Of a stretch of DNA of 64,000 nt, positions 56,988 to 64,000 are shown piece by piece; within the stretch, counting starts at the first letter, position 1, and each line of letters starts with the position of its first letter. Location: positions 124,001-188,000 of the forward strand of contig CAKTMF010000004.1 in assembly GCA_934573855.1 (NCBI GenBank), read 5' to 3'. This DNA is from an uncultured Oscillospiraceae bacterium (lineage in GTDB: Bacteria > Bacillota > Clostridia > Oscillospirales > Oscillospiraceae). Made by a program: the position numbers and the translations under genes. Under the pieces are notes generated by a model, which was given only the letters and a program-made list of their open reading frames with translations, was not told the origin of the DNA and searched no databases.

Positions 56988-57641
56988 GTGGGCAGAGCCA
57001 AGTATTCCGAGGACAAGCGCAGGGACATGCTCCTGATGTTTATTCAGACTACCCGCGGTCTGATAGATTCCGACGGCATAGATCAGGTCACGATCCGCAA
57101 GATCGCAAAGGCCTCCTGCTACAACAGCGCCACGATCTACCTTTATTTTCACGATCTGGACGAGCTTGTCTGCCTCGCGGCGATGTGCTATGTCGAGGAA
57201 TTTATCCGTGCATGGGCAGAAGGAATGAAGAAGCCCATGACCACGCTCGAGACCTACTGCTTTTCATGGGAGATGTTCGCCACCTACGCATTCAAGCACG
57301 CGCAGGTCTACAATCACCTGTTCTTTTACCCGCACTCCCGTCCGTTTGCGGAGACCGTGCACTATTATCACGAGCTTTTTCCCGAACGGCTCGAGGATAT
57401 AGGCTATGTCATTGAGGAGATATTGCTCGGCAGCACTCATGTTGAGCGCGAAAGCTCCATCCTGCTCCCCCTGACAGAGGACGGCCGGGTGTCAAAGGAC
57501 GACCTGCCGATGATAAGCACCCTCGCATCCTGCCATTTCAGAAAGCTTCTGGACACAAAATGCCGTCTCGGCGACGCCGTGGACGACGGAGAGCTTGTGC
57601 GGCAGCAGCTGAACGCGGTGCATTTCCTTCTGAGAATGTGA
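56988..57641 (+). CDS. TetR/AcrR-family transcriptional regulator
   Basis: 217 residues from GTG 56988 with AAAGG upstream. The N-terminal helix-turn-helix (DQVTIRKIAKASCYNSATIYLYFHDLDEL, residues about 30-58) is the standard TetR DNA-binding domain, with a helical C-terminal ligand domain. A 24-base palindrome just upstream is a likely operator, so autoregulation is expected. Its other target may be the CLC gene directly before it or the TrxB-like gene beyond the terminator; the ligand is unknown. Confidence 0.9.
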   Translation: MGRAKYSEDKRRDMLLMFIQTTRGLIDSDGIDQVTIRKIAKASCYNSATIYLYFHDLDELVCLAAMCYVEEFIRAWAEGMKKPMTTLETYCFSWEMFATYAFKHAQVYNHLFFYPHSRPFAETVHYYHELFPERLEDIGYVIEEILLGSTHVERESSILLPLTEDGRVSKDDLPMISTLASCHFRKLLDTKCRLGDAVDDGELVRQQLNAVHFLLRM

Positions 57642-57674
57642 AAAGTGTGATGTGTATGACACATCACACTTTTT
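57642..57674. terminator. Bidirectional terminator
   Basis: AAAGTGTGATGTGT pairs with ACACATCACACTTT over ATG, with T5 following, between the TetR gene and the convergent TrxB-like gene. Confidence 0.85.
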
Positions 57675-58620
57675 ATTTTGCGCTGTTTCCGCTTATATAT
57701 TTTTCACACTGCATTGCAGCTATTGCCCCGTCGGCGCAGGCTGTAACGACCTGCCTCAGCGGTGTTACACGCACATCGCCCGCGGCGAACACGCCGGGAA
57801 CGGAGGACGCCATTTTTTCGTCTGTGCGGATATAACCGTTCTCCATTTCAAGAAGGCCGTCGAGCATGCCCGTGGTCCTCTGTCCTGTGAAGCAGAAGCA
57901 GCCCAAAAGCCCGTCCTCCGGTGAGGCGCTCACGGTCCTCGTCTCCCCCGTGAGGGTGTTTTTCAGCGTTATCTCACTGAGAAGCTCCGCGCCGCCCAGT
58001 TCCGTGATCTCGGTATTCAGGAGGACGGAGATATTTCCCGCCGCCTCCGCGCGCTCAATAAGCTCACGGCCGGCGGAGAGCCTTTTGCCCTTGTGGACCA
58101 CGGTGACGCTCCTGCCGAACTTTGAGAGGAACAAAGCCTCCTCCAGCGCTATGGAGCTGCCGCCGACGGAGTAGATATCCAGCCCCTCGAAGAAGGCCGC
58201 GTCGCATACCGCGCAGTAGGAAAGCCCGCGCCCGATGTATTTTTCCTCGTTTTTGCAGCCGAGCTTCCGCGTTATCGCCCCGGTGCAGAGGATGAGGGTG
58301 CGGGCGCGGTAGCTCTCCTTCGCGCCGTGAAGGGTTTTTACAGGGCCGTCAAGCTCGCACGAAGTTATGAGGTCACTGACACGCTCGCAGCCGAAGCGTT
58401 TTGCCTGCGCCGCCATGCGTGCGGTGAGCTGCTGCCCGCTCTCCCTTTCTTCGGCCTGGCCGGGGTAGTTCTCGATCTCGTGGGCAACGGCTATCTGACC
58501 GCCGTCAATGCCCTTGTCGATGATGACCGCGCTCAGCTTGGCGCGGGCGGCGTATATCCCCGCCGTGAGTCCGGCAGGCCCCGCGCCGAGTATGGCCACG
58601 TCGTAAATTCTGTTTTCCAA
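57673..58620 (-). CDS. Thioredoxin-reductase-like FAD/NAD(P)H oxidoreductase
   Basis: 315 residues from TTG 58620, with AAAGGG 9 bases before; an ATG at 58662 would lie in the neighbour. FAD motif GAGPAGLTAGIYAARA at about 10-25, the redox Cys pair in YCAVCDAAFFEG (about 133-136), NADPH motif SVGGSSIALEEALFLSKFG and C-terminal GVFAAGDVRVTPLRQVVTACADGA. It should reduce thioredoxin or a related disulfide protein. Its gene is 13 bases after the zinc-ribbon repeat gene. NADPH-binding HRRxxxR is replaced by VVHKGKR, so NADH or flavodoxin-type use is possible. Confidence 0.88.
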   Translation of the reverse strand: MENRIYDVAILGAGPAGLTAGIYAARAKLSAVIIDKGIDGGQIAVAHEIENYPGQAEERESGQQLTARMAAQAKRFGCERVSDLITSCELDGPVKTLHGAKESYRARTLILCTGAITRKLGCKNEEKYIGRGLSYCAVCDAAFFEGLDIYSVGGSSIALEEALFLSKFGRSVTVVHKGKRLSAGRELIERAEAAGNISVLLNTEITELGGAELLSEITLKNTLTGETRTVSASPEDGLLGCFCFTGQRTTGMLDGLLEMENGYIRTDEKMASSVPGVFAAGDVRVTPLRQVVTACADGAIAAMQCEKYISGNSAK

Positions 58621-58633
58621 TTTATCTGTCCCT

Positions 58634-59875
58634 TTAATTAAATATCTTGTCCACCGAGTCAAGCGAGCATGCGCCGGTGGTAAGCACCGTCAGGCGGCAG
58701 CTTACGCCGTCGTTTTCATAGATATATCTCAGACCGTCTACCGTCATGTCCTTCTCCGTCATAAGGGTCTCGGCGTCGACGGGCGCGGGCGAGAGGGTGC
58801 GCAGGATATACGGCATCAGGGTCTTTATCGCCTCCTGGTCGCGCGCCACAGTAAAGCTCCAGCGCACGGCGTAGGGCTTGACGGCGTAATTCTCGTCATT
58901 GAGCAGAATGAGATCCATATTCTTGTCATAGAGAGTGCAGATGGCGACCCTCTCGGCGGCCGCGGTCTTAGTCCCCAACCAGAACGCAAAGCAGTCGTTG
59001 TCCGTTTTGTCCTTATACTTGAGCATGCTCACCTCGGGCAGCACGGTCTCCTTCGCCTCAAGAAGGAGCTTCGAGTAGTCGAGGACGCTGAATACGAAGC
59101 CGTCGCCGTCTATGTAGTTTTTCAGCGAGCAGGGCTGGGTGCCTATCACCTCGCCGCAGAGCTTGCAGATCAGCTCCTCCTCACCGTCCTCAAGCACCGT
59201 CGGAGGCGTCAGGACGCGCGTCTCACCGGGAACGTGACCGAGACTCTCGCCGTTATGCTCGCCGCAGCGTGAGCAGGTCACGGGCGCCTCGCAGGTGGCG
59301 GGAAGCCAGTCATGTCCGAGAGCCTCCCCGCTCGTTTCGCCGCAGTAGCGGCACGTGGCAGGCTCGGTGCAGGTCGCGGCAAGATAATCGTGCGGCAGCG
59401 GGTCACCCCTCTCTCTGCCGCAGACACGGCATATTTCGGGATGGGTACAGTCTGCCTCATTCCAGCGGTGTCCGAGGGCGCAGACTCCGATGTGCGGCGC
59501 GATGAGCAGGCCGAACAGGACGTACAGGAGCAGCAGCCCCCCAACGAGCGACGCGGCGGCGATCCTCTTTTTCTTCTTGTCGGCTTTGATGTCCTTTACA
59601 AGCTCTATTCTCGAGAAGCGGGCCGCGATATCGCCGAAGAATTCTCCGACCCTTTCTCCCGCGCTGTCACCCGTCTTGTCCGGTCCCGCGGGCGAGGCTT
59701 GCTTGCTCTCTCCGGAGCCGCTCTCCTGCTTGCCGTCGGACCCGGCGGCGCCTTTTATTTCAACGGCCTTAGTCTCCGCGTCCTCCGGTCTCGGCCGGCC
59801 GCAGCGGACGCAGAACTTTCCGCTGTTGTAGGTATTGTCTGCGGGACATATCCATACTATTCTCTCTTCGCTCAC
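58634..59875 (-). CDS. Membrane protein with zinc ribbons and Cys/His tandem repeats
   Basis: 413 residues. Starts with a zinc ribbon (WICPADNTYNSGKFCVRCGRPRP), an acidic/Ser-rich linker, a basic helix and one membrane segment (AAASLVGGLLLLYVLFGLLIA about 110-130). Then three tandem units of about 25 residues with GH.W..A.C..P..C..CG...G..LGH pattern (about 134-215), as in many gut Clostridia, and a C-terminal domain (SVLDYSKLLLEAKETVLPE and later) without recognised function. The repeats probably bind zinc. It precedes the TrxB-like gene by 13 bases. Confidence 0.7.
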   Translation of the reverse strand: MSEERIVWICPADNTYNSGKFCVRCGRPRPEDAETKAVEIKGAAGSDGKQESGSGESKQASPAGPDKTGDSAGERVGEFFGDIAARFSRIELVKDIKADKKKKRIAAASLVGGLLLLYVLFGLLIAPHIGVCALGHRWNEADCTHPEICRVCGRERGDPLPHDYLAATCTEPATCRYCGETSGEALGHDWLPATCEAPVTCSRCGEHNGESLGHVPGETRVLTPPTVLEDGEEELICKLCGEVIGTQPCSLKNYIDGDGFVFSVLDYSKLLLEAKETVLPEVSMLKYKDKTDNDCFAFWLGTKTAAAERVAICTLYDKNMDLILLNDENYAVKPYAVRWSFTVARDQEAIKTLMPYILRTLSPAPVDAETLMTEKDMTVDGLRYIYENDGVSCRLTVLTTGACSLDSVDKIFN

Positions 59876-60072
59876 AGCACTACCCCATTTCGACGGTTTT
59901 CACCGATATTTCGTATGATAATTATACATACTCGACCCGCGAAAATCAAGTGTTATGTAACCCATTTTTTGTTCATAAAACTTTCACTAAAATTATGGTA
60001 TCTATTAACAAACGGGTTATATAATGTCCGGCGAAAGGTAAGAAAGGCATACTTTCGGAAGGAGACAGAATT

Positions 60073-61392
60073 ATGGATAACGAAAATGAAAAGGTATACG
60101 AAGAGCCCTCCGTGTACGACCCCTGCGCCCCCGCACAGAAAAAGCAGAAAAAGTCCAACTCTGCGCTGCGCGTGATAGCACTGGTGCTTGTGTGCGTGCT
60201 GCTGGGCGGCGCCGCCGGAATAGGCGGCTCGGTATACATGCATAACTACTACGCAAAAGAAGGAGTCCCCTCCGATGAAACGCAGCGCGTGGCCGCCATG
60301 GTCGAGACGAACCGCGAGACCGCCATTGCGGAGACCGCCAAGGTTGACACCGGCGAGCTTCTCACCGGCGCGCAGGTGTTCGCCGCGAACGTGAATTCGA
60401 CCGTCGGCATAACCACCTCCATCACCACGAATTTCTGGGGCTACTCCACCACCTCTGCCGCCTCCGGCTCCGGCATAGTCCTCACGGATAACGGCTACAT
60501 ACTCACGAACTACCACGTTATCGAGGATTCCCAGTCCGTGACCGTCAGCACCTATGACGGCGCGAGCTACGACGCCTCTGTCGTCGGCTTTGACCAGAGC
60601 AACGATATCGCCGTCCTGAAGGTAGATGCCGAGGGTCTGTCCCCCGCCGTGCTGGGCAAGAGCGGCGACCTCTCCGTCGGCGACCAAGTCGTCGCCATCG
60701 GCAACCCCCTCGGTGAGCTGACGTTCACGATGACTCAGGGTATAGTCAGCGCTCTCGACCGTGACGTCACTCTTTCGAGCGGCAGCAGCATGAAGCTCAT
60801 TCAGACCGACTGCGCCATCAACTCCGGCAACTCCGGCGGTGCGCTCTTCAACATGTACGGTGAGGTCGTCGGCATTACCAACGCAAAGTTCTCCTCCTCT
60901 TCCAGCGGCGCTTCGATAGACAACATCGGCTTCGCGATCCCCATTGACAGCGTGAGAGGCATCATCGAGAGCATAATCGAAAAGGGCTATGTGTCAAAGC
61001 CCTACATCGGCGTGACGATAGCGCCTGTCTCCGAGGAATCCAAGAGCTACGGTCTGCCCGCGGGCGTCGCGGTCCAGTCGGTCGTTGACGGAAGCCCCGC
61101 CGCCGAGGCCGGACTTCAGGTCTATGACATCATCACCGCCGTGAACGGCACCCCCGTGACAGCGAACAGCGACCTCACGGAAGTGGTCGGCAGCTCCCTC
61201 CCCGGCGACGTTCTGGAATTTGAGGTCTACCGTCAGGGCGAGACGCTGAAGATCAGCGTTACCGTCGGCGAGAAGATACAGACTCCCGAGTCCGTCGCAG
61301 CCGAGAAGGAGACCGTGCAGAACGGTCAGCGCAATAACGGCTCGAACCCGTTCGGCGATATCTTCGGCAGCTTCGGCAGCTTCTTCGGCTGA
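60073..61392 (+). CDS. HtrA/DegP-type trypsin-like serine protease with PDZ domain
   Basis: 439 residues with GGAAGGAG before the ATG. A cytoplasmic N-terminal tail and one membrane helix (LRVIALVLVCVLLGGAAGIGGSVYM about 34-58) anchor it. The protease domain holds the triad: His in LTNYHVIED (about 140), Asp in SNDIAVLKV (about 175) and Ser in NSGNSGGALFN (about 255). A PDZ domain follows (about 310-400: GVTIAPVSEESKSYGLPAGVAVQSVVDGSPAAEAGL region). It degrades or handles misfolded exported proteins. A TATAAT lies at 60021-60026; its -35 partner is weak. Confidence 0.95.
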   Translation: MDNENEKVYEEPSVYDPCAPAQKKQKKSNSALRVIALVLVCVLLGGAAGIGGSVYMHNYYAKEGVPSDETQRVAAMVETNRETAIAETAKVDTGELLTGAQVFAANVNSTVGITTSITTNFWGYSTTSAASGSGIVLTDNGYILTNYHVIEDSQSVTVSTYDGASYDASVVGFDQSNDIAVLKVDAEGLSPAVLGKSGDLSVGDQVVAIGNPLGELTFTMTQGIVSALDRDVTLSSGSSMKLIQTDCAINSGNSGGALFNMYGEVVGITNAKFSSSSSGASIDNIGFAIPIDSVRGIIESIIEKGYVSKPYIGVTIAPVSEESKSYGLPAGVAVQSVVDGSPAAEAGLQVYDIITAVNGTPVTANSDLTEVVGSSLPGDVLEFEVYRQGETLKISVTVGEKIQTPESVAAEKETVQNGQRNNGSNPFGDIFGSFGSFFG

Positions 61393-61400
61393 GCCGCATA

Positions 61401-61435
61401 AAAGCTCTGAGAGGAAAACCTCTCAGAGCTTTTTC
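61401..61435 (+). terminator. Rho-independent terminator
   Basis: AAAGCTCTGAGAGG pairs with CCTCTCAGAGCTTT over AAAA and continues with T5. Confidence 0.88.
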
Positions 61436-61449
61436 CTTTTGTTTATTTT

Positions 61450-61484
61450 GGTTAGTTGACGCTAACCCGTGTCCGTGGTATAAT
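61450..61484 (+). promoter_or_regulatory. Consensus promoter with DtxR/MntR-like operator over -35
   Basis: TTGACG (61456-61461), 17 bases, TATAAT (61479-61484). The -35 box sits inside the exact inverted repeat GGTTAG-TTGACG-CTAACC (61450-61467), close to the TTAGGTTAGCCTAA-type sites bound by iron/manganese repressors. Confidence 0.75.
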
Positions 61485-61516
61485 AAGGCCAAACAAAAAA
61501 AGAAAGAAGGATCGTA

Positions 61517-61771
61517 ATGTTTCAAACAACTGTCAAGGTTTCCGGCATGGCATGCTCCATGTGCGAAGCGCACGTCAATGATGCGGTCCGCTCCGCATTG
61601 CCCGTGAAGAAGGTCAGCTCCTCCCATTCCAAGGGCGAGGTCGTCATCATATCCGAGCAGCCGCTTGAAGAGTCCGCGATACGCGCCGCGATAGACCCCA
61701 CCGGCTATCAGACCGGGGAGATAAGCTCCGCGCCCTACGAAAAGAATGGCTTCTCGCTCTTTCATAAATGA
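61517..61771 (+). CDS. Small heavy-metal-associated (HMA) domain protein
   Basis: 84 residues, one HMA fold like CopZ and the N-domain of P-type ATPases. The metal motif is VSGMACSMCEAHVNDAV with the CxxC (about residues 13-16), and KVSSSHSKGEVVIISE and the late IRAAIDPTGYQ fit beta-alpha-beta-beta-alpha-beta. It carries a soft metal such as copper, but its promoter carries a DtxR-like operator, suggesting iron- or manganese-linked control instead of CsoR/CopY. It is a monocistronic unit between two terminators. Confidence 0.85.
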   Translation: MFQTTVKVSGMACSMCEAHVNDAVRSALPVKKVSSSHSKGEVVIISEQPLEESAIRAAIDPTGYQTGEISSAPYEKNGFSLFHK

Positions 61772-61776
61772 TAGGC

Positions 61777-61821
61777 AAAATCACCGGGATATGTCCAAAA
61801 AGACGTATCCCGGTGATTTTT
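61777..61821. terminator. Bidirectional terminator
   Basis: AAAATCACCGGGATA pairs with TATCCCGGTGATTTT over a 14-base loop, T run on both strands, between the HMA gene and the convergent phosphodiesterase gene. Confidence 0.85.
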
Positions 61822-61823
61822 TA

Positions 61824-62567
61824 TTACTTTTCGTTCTCTATCCTTGCTCTGACGGCGAGGGCCAGAGTGGGATAATTTGTGATTATGGCGCTTGCGCCGT
61901 TCCTGATGAGGGACTCCATATCCTGCACGGTGTTTACCGTCCAGGTATTCGTCTCGATACCGTGTTCGGCGGCTATGCGCATATGCTCGGGGTAGGTCAG
62001 GGGCGCGAACTTATCCGGATGGAGTGCGTTTGCCCCGATACTCTCGGCGTATGCCCAGGGGTTCGCGAGCGCTTCGATGTAGAGCAGTCCCGTCCTTGCG
62101 CCGGGGTTTACGCGCTTCATCTCCATGATGGTGTTGTGGTTGAAGGAGGAATAGATAAGTCTCCCCTCCATGCCCATCTCATGCTCGAGCGCGGTGAGCT
62201 TCTCACAGATACCGTCATAGAGCATGGCGTCGGTCTTGATCTCCACGTTTATCATGAGCGGCGTGGGCTTGAGCAGCTCATAGACCTCTCTGAGCGTGGG
62301 TATGCGGCAGCAATGCTTCAGGCCGCCCATGCCGTTGCGGGCGTTGAGCTTTTTGAGCTCAGCGAGAGTCATCTGGCAGACGAGGCCGCTGCCGTTCGTG
62401 GTCCTGTCGACGGTCTCGTCGTGGATGACCACCATTTCACCGTCGGACGTGAGATGAACGTCCAGCTCCACGCCGTCCGCGCCAAGCTCCGCCGCCAGCG
62501 CAAAGGCCTCGAGCGTGTTTTCCGGCGCGTAGCCGCTCGCGCCGCGATGTGCAAGTATCTTTGTCAT
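61824..62567 (-). CDS. Glycerophosphodiester phosphodiesterase
   Basis: 247 residues, no signal peptide. The catalytic motif ILAHRGASGYAPENTLEAF (His and Glu), GADGVELDVHLTSDGEMVVIHDETVDRTTNGSG and later VNVEIKTD give the calcium/magnesium ligands and second His of the GDPD family. It hydrolyses glycerophosphodiesters to glycerol-3-phosphate and an alcohol. It is the distal gene of a minus-strand run with the Nif11-like protein and the methyltransferase (41-base and 4-base gaps). Confidence 0.94.
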   Translation of the reverse strand: MTKILAHRGASGYAPENTLEAFALAAELGADGVELDVHLTSDGEMVVIHDETVDRTTNGSGLVCQMTLAELKKLNARNGMGGLKHCCRIPTLREVYELLKPTPLMINVEIKTDAMLYDGICEKLTALEHEMGMEGRLIYSSFNHNTIMEMKRVNPGARTGLLYIEALANPWAYAESIGANALHPDKFAPLTYPEHMRIAAEHGIETNTWTVNTVQDMESLIRNGASAIITNYPTLALAVRARIENEK

Positions 62568-62607
62568 AGTGCTTTCCTCCGTTTTTTATCTGATAGTGAA
62601 TTACTCT

Positions 62608-62805
62608 TTACTTGATGAAGCCGAGCTTCCTCGCCTGTTCAAGATACTTCGGGAGGTCGGCGAGATTCACGTCAACATTGTGTTTTTTCGCGAATTTCAG
62701 GAACTCCTGAACGGATAATCTGCCGTCGGCGAGAATGTCCGAGACCTCCTTTTGGAGCTTTTCGTCGGTCCTGTACTGTTTCACCAGCTCTTCTATCGTC
62801 GCCAT
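62608..62805 (-). CDS. Small Nif11-like hypothetical protein (65 aa)
   Basis: 65 residues: MATIEELVKQYRTDEKLQKEV, then ADGRLSVQEFLKFAKKHNVDVNLADL. The pattern 'DxxLQKE...S.QEFLKFAKKH...V...DL' resembles the Nif11 leader domain of nitrile-hydratase-like and natural-product precursor peptides, but there is no double-glycine cleavage site and no modifying enzyme beside it. It may be a small regulatory protein. It lies 4 bases after the methyltransferase gene, in a tight operon. Confidence 0.55.
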   Translation of the reverse strand: MATIEELVKQYRTDEKLQKEVSDILADGRLSVQEFLKFAKKHNVDVNLADLPKYLEQARKLGFIK

Positions 62806-62808
62806 GCG

Positions 62809-63960
62809 TTACTCCTCCTTTTTTCCGCACAGCTCAAGCAGCGTCTGCCTGAAGCCGTACCTGTCCGCGAGGGCCTTTGCCCGTTCGATATTGGCCGTGC
62901 CTCTGCCTTTGTCACGCACGGCACGGATCATTATATTCTTGGGCGAGTGTTCAAAGTCAATAAATTCTATCAGATCGACGCTGTAGCCCATATCCTCGAG
63001 TACGCAGGCACGGATGGAGTCCGTGAGCAGGGCGGACATTCTCTCCTTAATTATACCGTGGCGCAGGAGGATATCCAGCTCGCCGCCCTTTTTTATCTGA
63101 GAATTAATCTCGTGCTGGCAGCAGGGGACGGAAAATATATGCTTCACGCCATGCTTTATGGCGTAGTCGAGGGCGTAGTCCGTCGCGGTGTCGCAGGCAT
63201 GGAGCGTGACGAGCATGTCGACATGTTCGCCGTACAGCACGTCCCGCGTCACATCCGCCACATGGAAGCGAAGCCTGTCATAGCCGTATTTTTCCGCGAT
63301 GGCGTTGCAGCGCTCCACTACGTCCGCCTTGAGATCGTAGCCGATGATGGTGGCCCTGACGCCCTTTTTCACCGCGAAGTAGTAATAGAGTATAAAGGTA
63401 AGGTACGACTTGCCGCAGCCGAAGTCAAGTATCGTGATCTCATCGCCGTCCATGCGCCTGAACTCGTCGTCGATAAGCTCCACAAAGCGGTTTATCTGCT
63501 TGTACTTATCGTACTTCGCGCGCACGACGCGAAAGTCCTGCGTAAAGACTCCCAGATCCACGAGTGCGGGGATGTTCTCCCCCTCCTTGAGGATGTACTC
63601 TCTGGCTCGGTCATGGCTCTGCGTCCCGCCGGGACGCTGCACGGCGGCCCTGCCGCTCCGGCGGTAGGAGCCGTTATTTTTCAGCACATACTGGATATTC
63701 TCCGACTGTGTCGCCAGCAGCACCTGACGGTATCTGCCGTCCAGCTCCCGCTCCAGAAGGCGCAGGAAGCCCTCCCCGTCGAGATTTTCGTGATATGCCT
63801 TATTGCCGCGGAAGCGCTCCGCCTGATACACCGTGCGTCCCTTGAGCATGACCGGGCGTACGGTTATCTTCGCGTCCGCCGTGCTGTCCGCGGGCTGGGA
63901 GAACACAGCCTTGACAAGCTCCGGCAGCACGCTCTCAAGCTCCTGTCGCAGTATGCTCAT
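62809..63960 (-). CDS. SAM-dependent methyltransferase (Methyltransf_32-like)
   Basis: 383 residues. The N-terminal half (about 1-175) shows no motif I recognise; YILKEGENIPALVDLGVFTQDFRVVRAKYDKYKQINRFVEL leads to a Rossmann domain with ITILDFGCGKSYLTFILYYY (SAM motif, about 200-215) and IGYDLKADVVERC. LHACDTATDYALDYAI and SVPCCQHEIN are typical of the Methyltransf_32 group, which includes uncharacterised RNA or protein methylases. It is first in the run with the Nif11-like and phosphodiesterase genes. The substrate is unknown. Confidence 0.8.
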   Translation of the reverse strand: MSILRQELESVLPELVKAVFSQPADSTADAKITVRPVMLKGRTVYQAERFRGNKAYHENLDGEGFLRLLERELDGRYRQVLLATQSENIQYVLKNNGSYRRSGRAAVQRPGGTQSHDRAREYILKEGENIPALVDLGVFTQDFRVVRAKYDKYKQINRFVELIDDEFRRMDGDEITILDFGCGKSYLTFILYYYFAVKKGVRATIIGYDLKADVVERCNAIAEKYGYDRLRFHVADVTRDVLYGEHVDMLVTLHACDTATDYALDYAIKHGVKHIFSVPCCQHEINSQIKKGGELDILLRHGIIKERMSALLTDSIRACVLEDMGYSVDLIEFIDFEHSPKNIMIRAVRDKGRGTANIERAKALADRYGFRQTLLELCGKKEE

Positions 63961-63964
63961 CGTC

Positions 63965-64000
63965 TCACTCCCCGAAAAGGCGCTTGAGATTGAGCGCGGC
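63965..64000 (-). CDS. C-terminal end of an upstream gene
   Basis: The last 36 bases on the minus strand read ...AALNLKRLFGE and stop, with a 4-base gap to the methyltransferase start. The rest lies outside the window, so the product cannot be named. Confidence 0.4.
   Translation of the reverse strand, partial: AALNLKRLFGE

Noticed and set aside
1..64000. tRNA, rRNA or transposase genes
   Set aside because: None recognised on either strand by eye; a tRNA scan was not possible.

Overview
The window looks like chromosome from a Gram-positive anaerobe of the class Clostridia, most like a high-GC gut member of the Oscillospiraceae and relatives. This is inferred from GC-rich codon use, AGGAGG-type ribosome binding sites, several TTG/GTG starts, lipoprotein solute-binding proteins, an FtsEX/M23 wall-growth cluster, a 2-hydroxyacyl-CoA dehydratase pair and an Old Yellow Enzyme/2-enoate-reductase type flavoprotein. 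No rRNA, tRNA, CRISPR array, phage or transposase gene was seen. I could not run database searches, so all names rest on recognised motifs and lengths.

Layout. 1-248 is the end of a SAM hydrolase/halogenase-like gene. 304-5278 (minus) is a five-gene operon: FucI-like isomerase, AllA-like cupin, DhaL-DhaK fused kinase, RpiB-like and TIM-like isomerases. Together they suggest a tetrulose/tetrose phosphate route. A split chromate transporter follows (5480-6654). 6955-13932 (plus) holds an amidohydrolase and a complete Dpp/Opp-type peptide ABC transporter. A LysR regulator (13954-14871) diverges from a second catabolic operon (14966-19628): SDR, M20 peptidase, CyuA-like cysteine desulfidase, ATC-hydrolase-family protein and D-lyxose-isomerase-like cupin. 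19678-30443 (minus) is mostly housekeeping: GNAT, LysS with an extra tRNA-binding domain, GreA, CtpA, two M23 peptidases, FtsX, FtsE, a CdaR-type regulator and RsuA.

30525-45745 mixes small membrane proteins, a two-subunit 2-hydroxyacyl-CoA dehydratase with a tiny membrane protein behind it, an AI-2E-family permease, a coiled-coil membrane protein, Dus, a predicted zinc metalloprotein, a Na/Pi symporter, RluA, a frameshifted carboxymuconolactone-decarboxylase-like gene, a two-domain TPM protein and a zinc-ribbon protein. 45800-51690 is gene-poor and repeat-rich. It surrounds an OYE-type oxidoreductase and an orphan solute-binding lipoprotein, and contains serial palindromes, a 168-bp MITE-like element with 22-bp terminal inverted repeats, a duplicated terminator block, and a duplicated leader/promoter unit that may make short RNAs. 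51685-63960 carries a metal-chelate ABC transporter with a methyltransferase, a CLC-type antiporter, a TetR regulator with a palindromic operator, a TrxB-like enzyme, an HtrA protease, a small HMA protein with a DtxR-like operator, GDPD, a Nif11-like small protein and a methyltransferase.

Functional themes are uptake and breakdown of peptides or cysteine derivatives (6955-19628), short-chain sugar phosphate metabolism (304-5278), envelope growth (22840-28377) and metal handling (51685-55424, 61450-61771). The least explained parts are the repeat and leader architecture between 45.8 and 51.7 kb and a recurring 11-mer, ATTATGTAAAC, found between genes.
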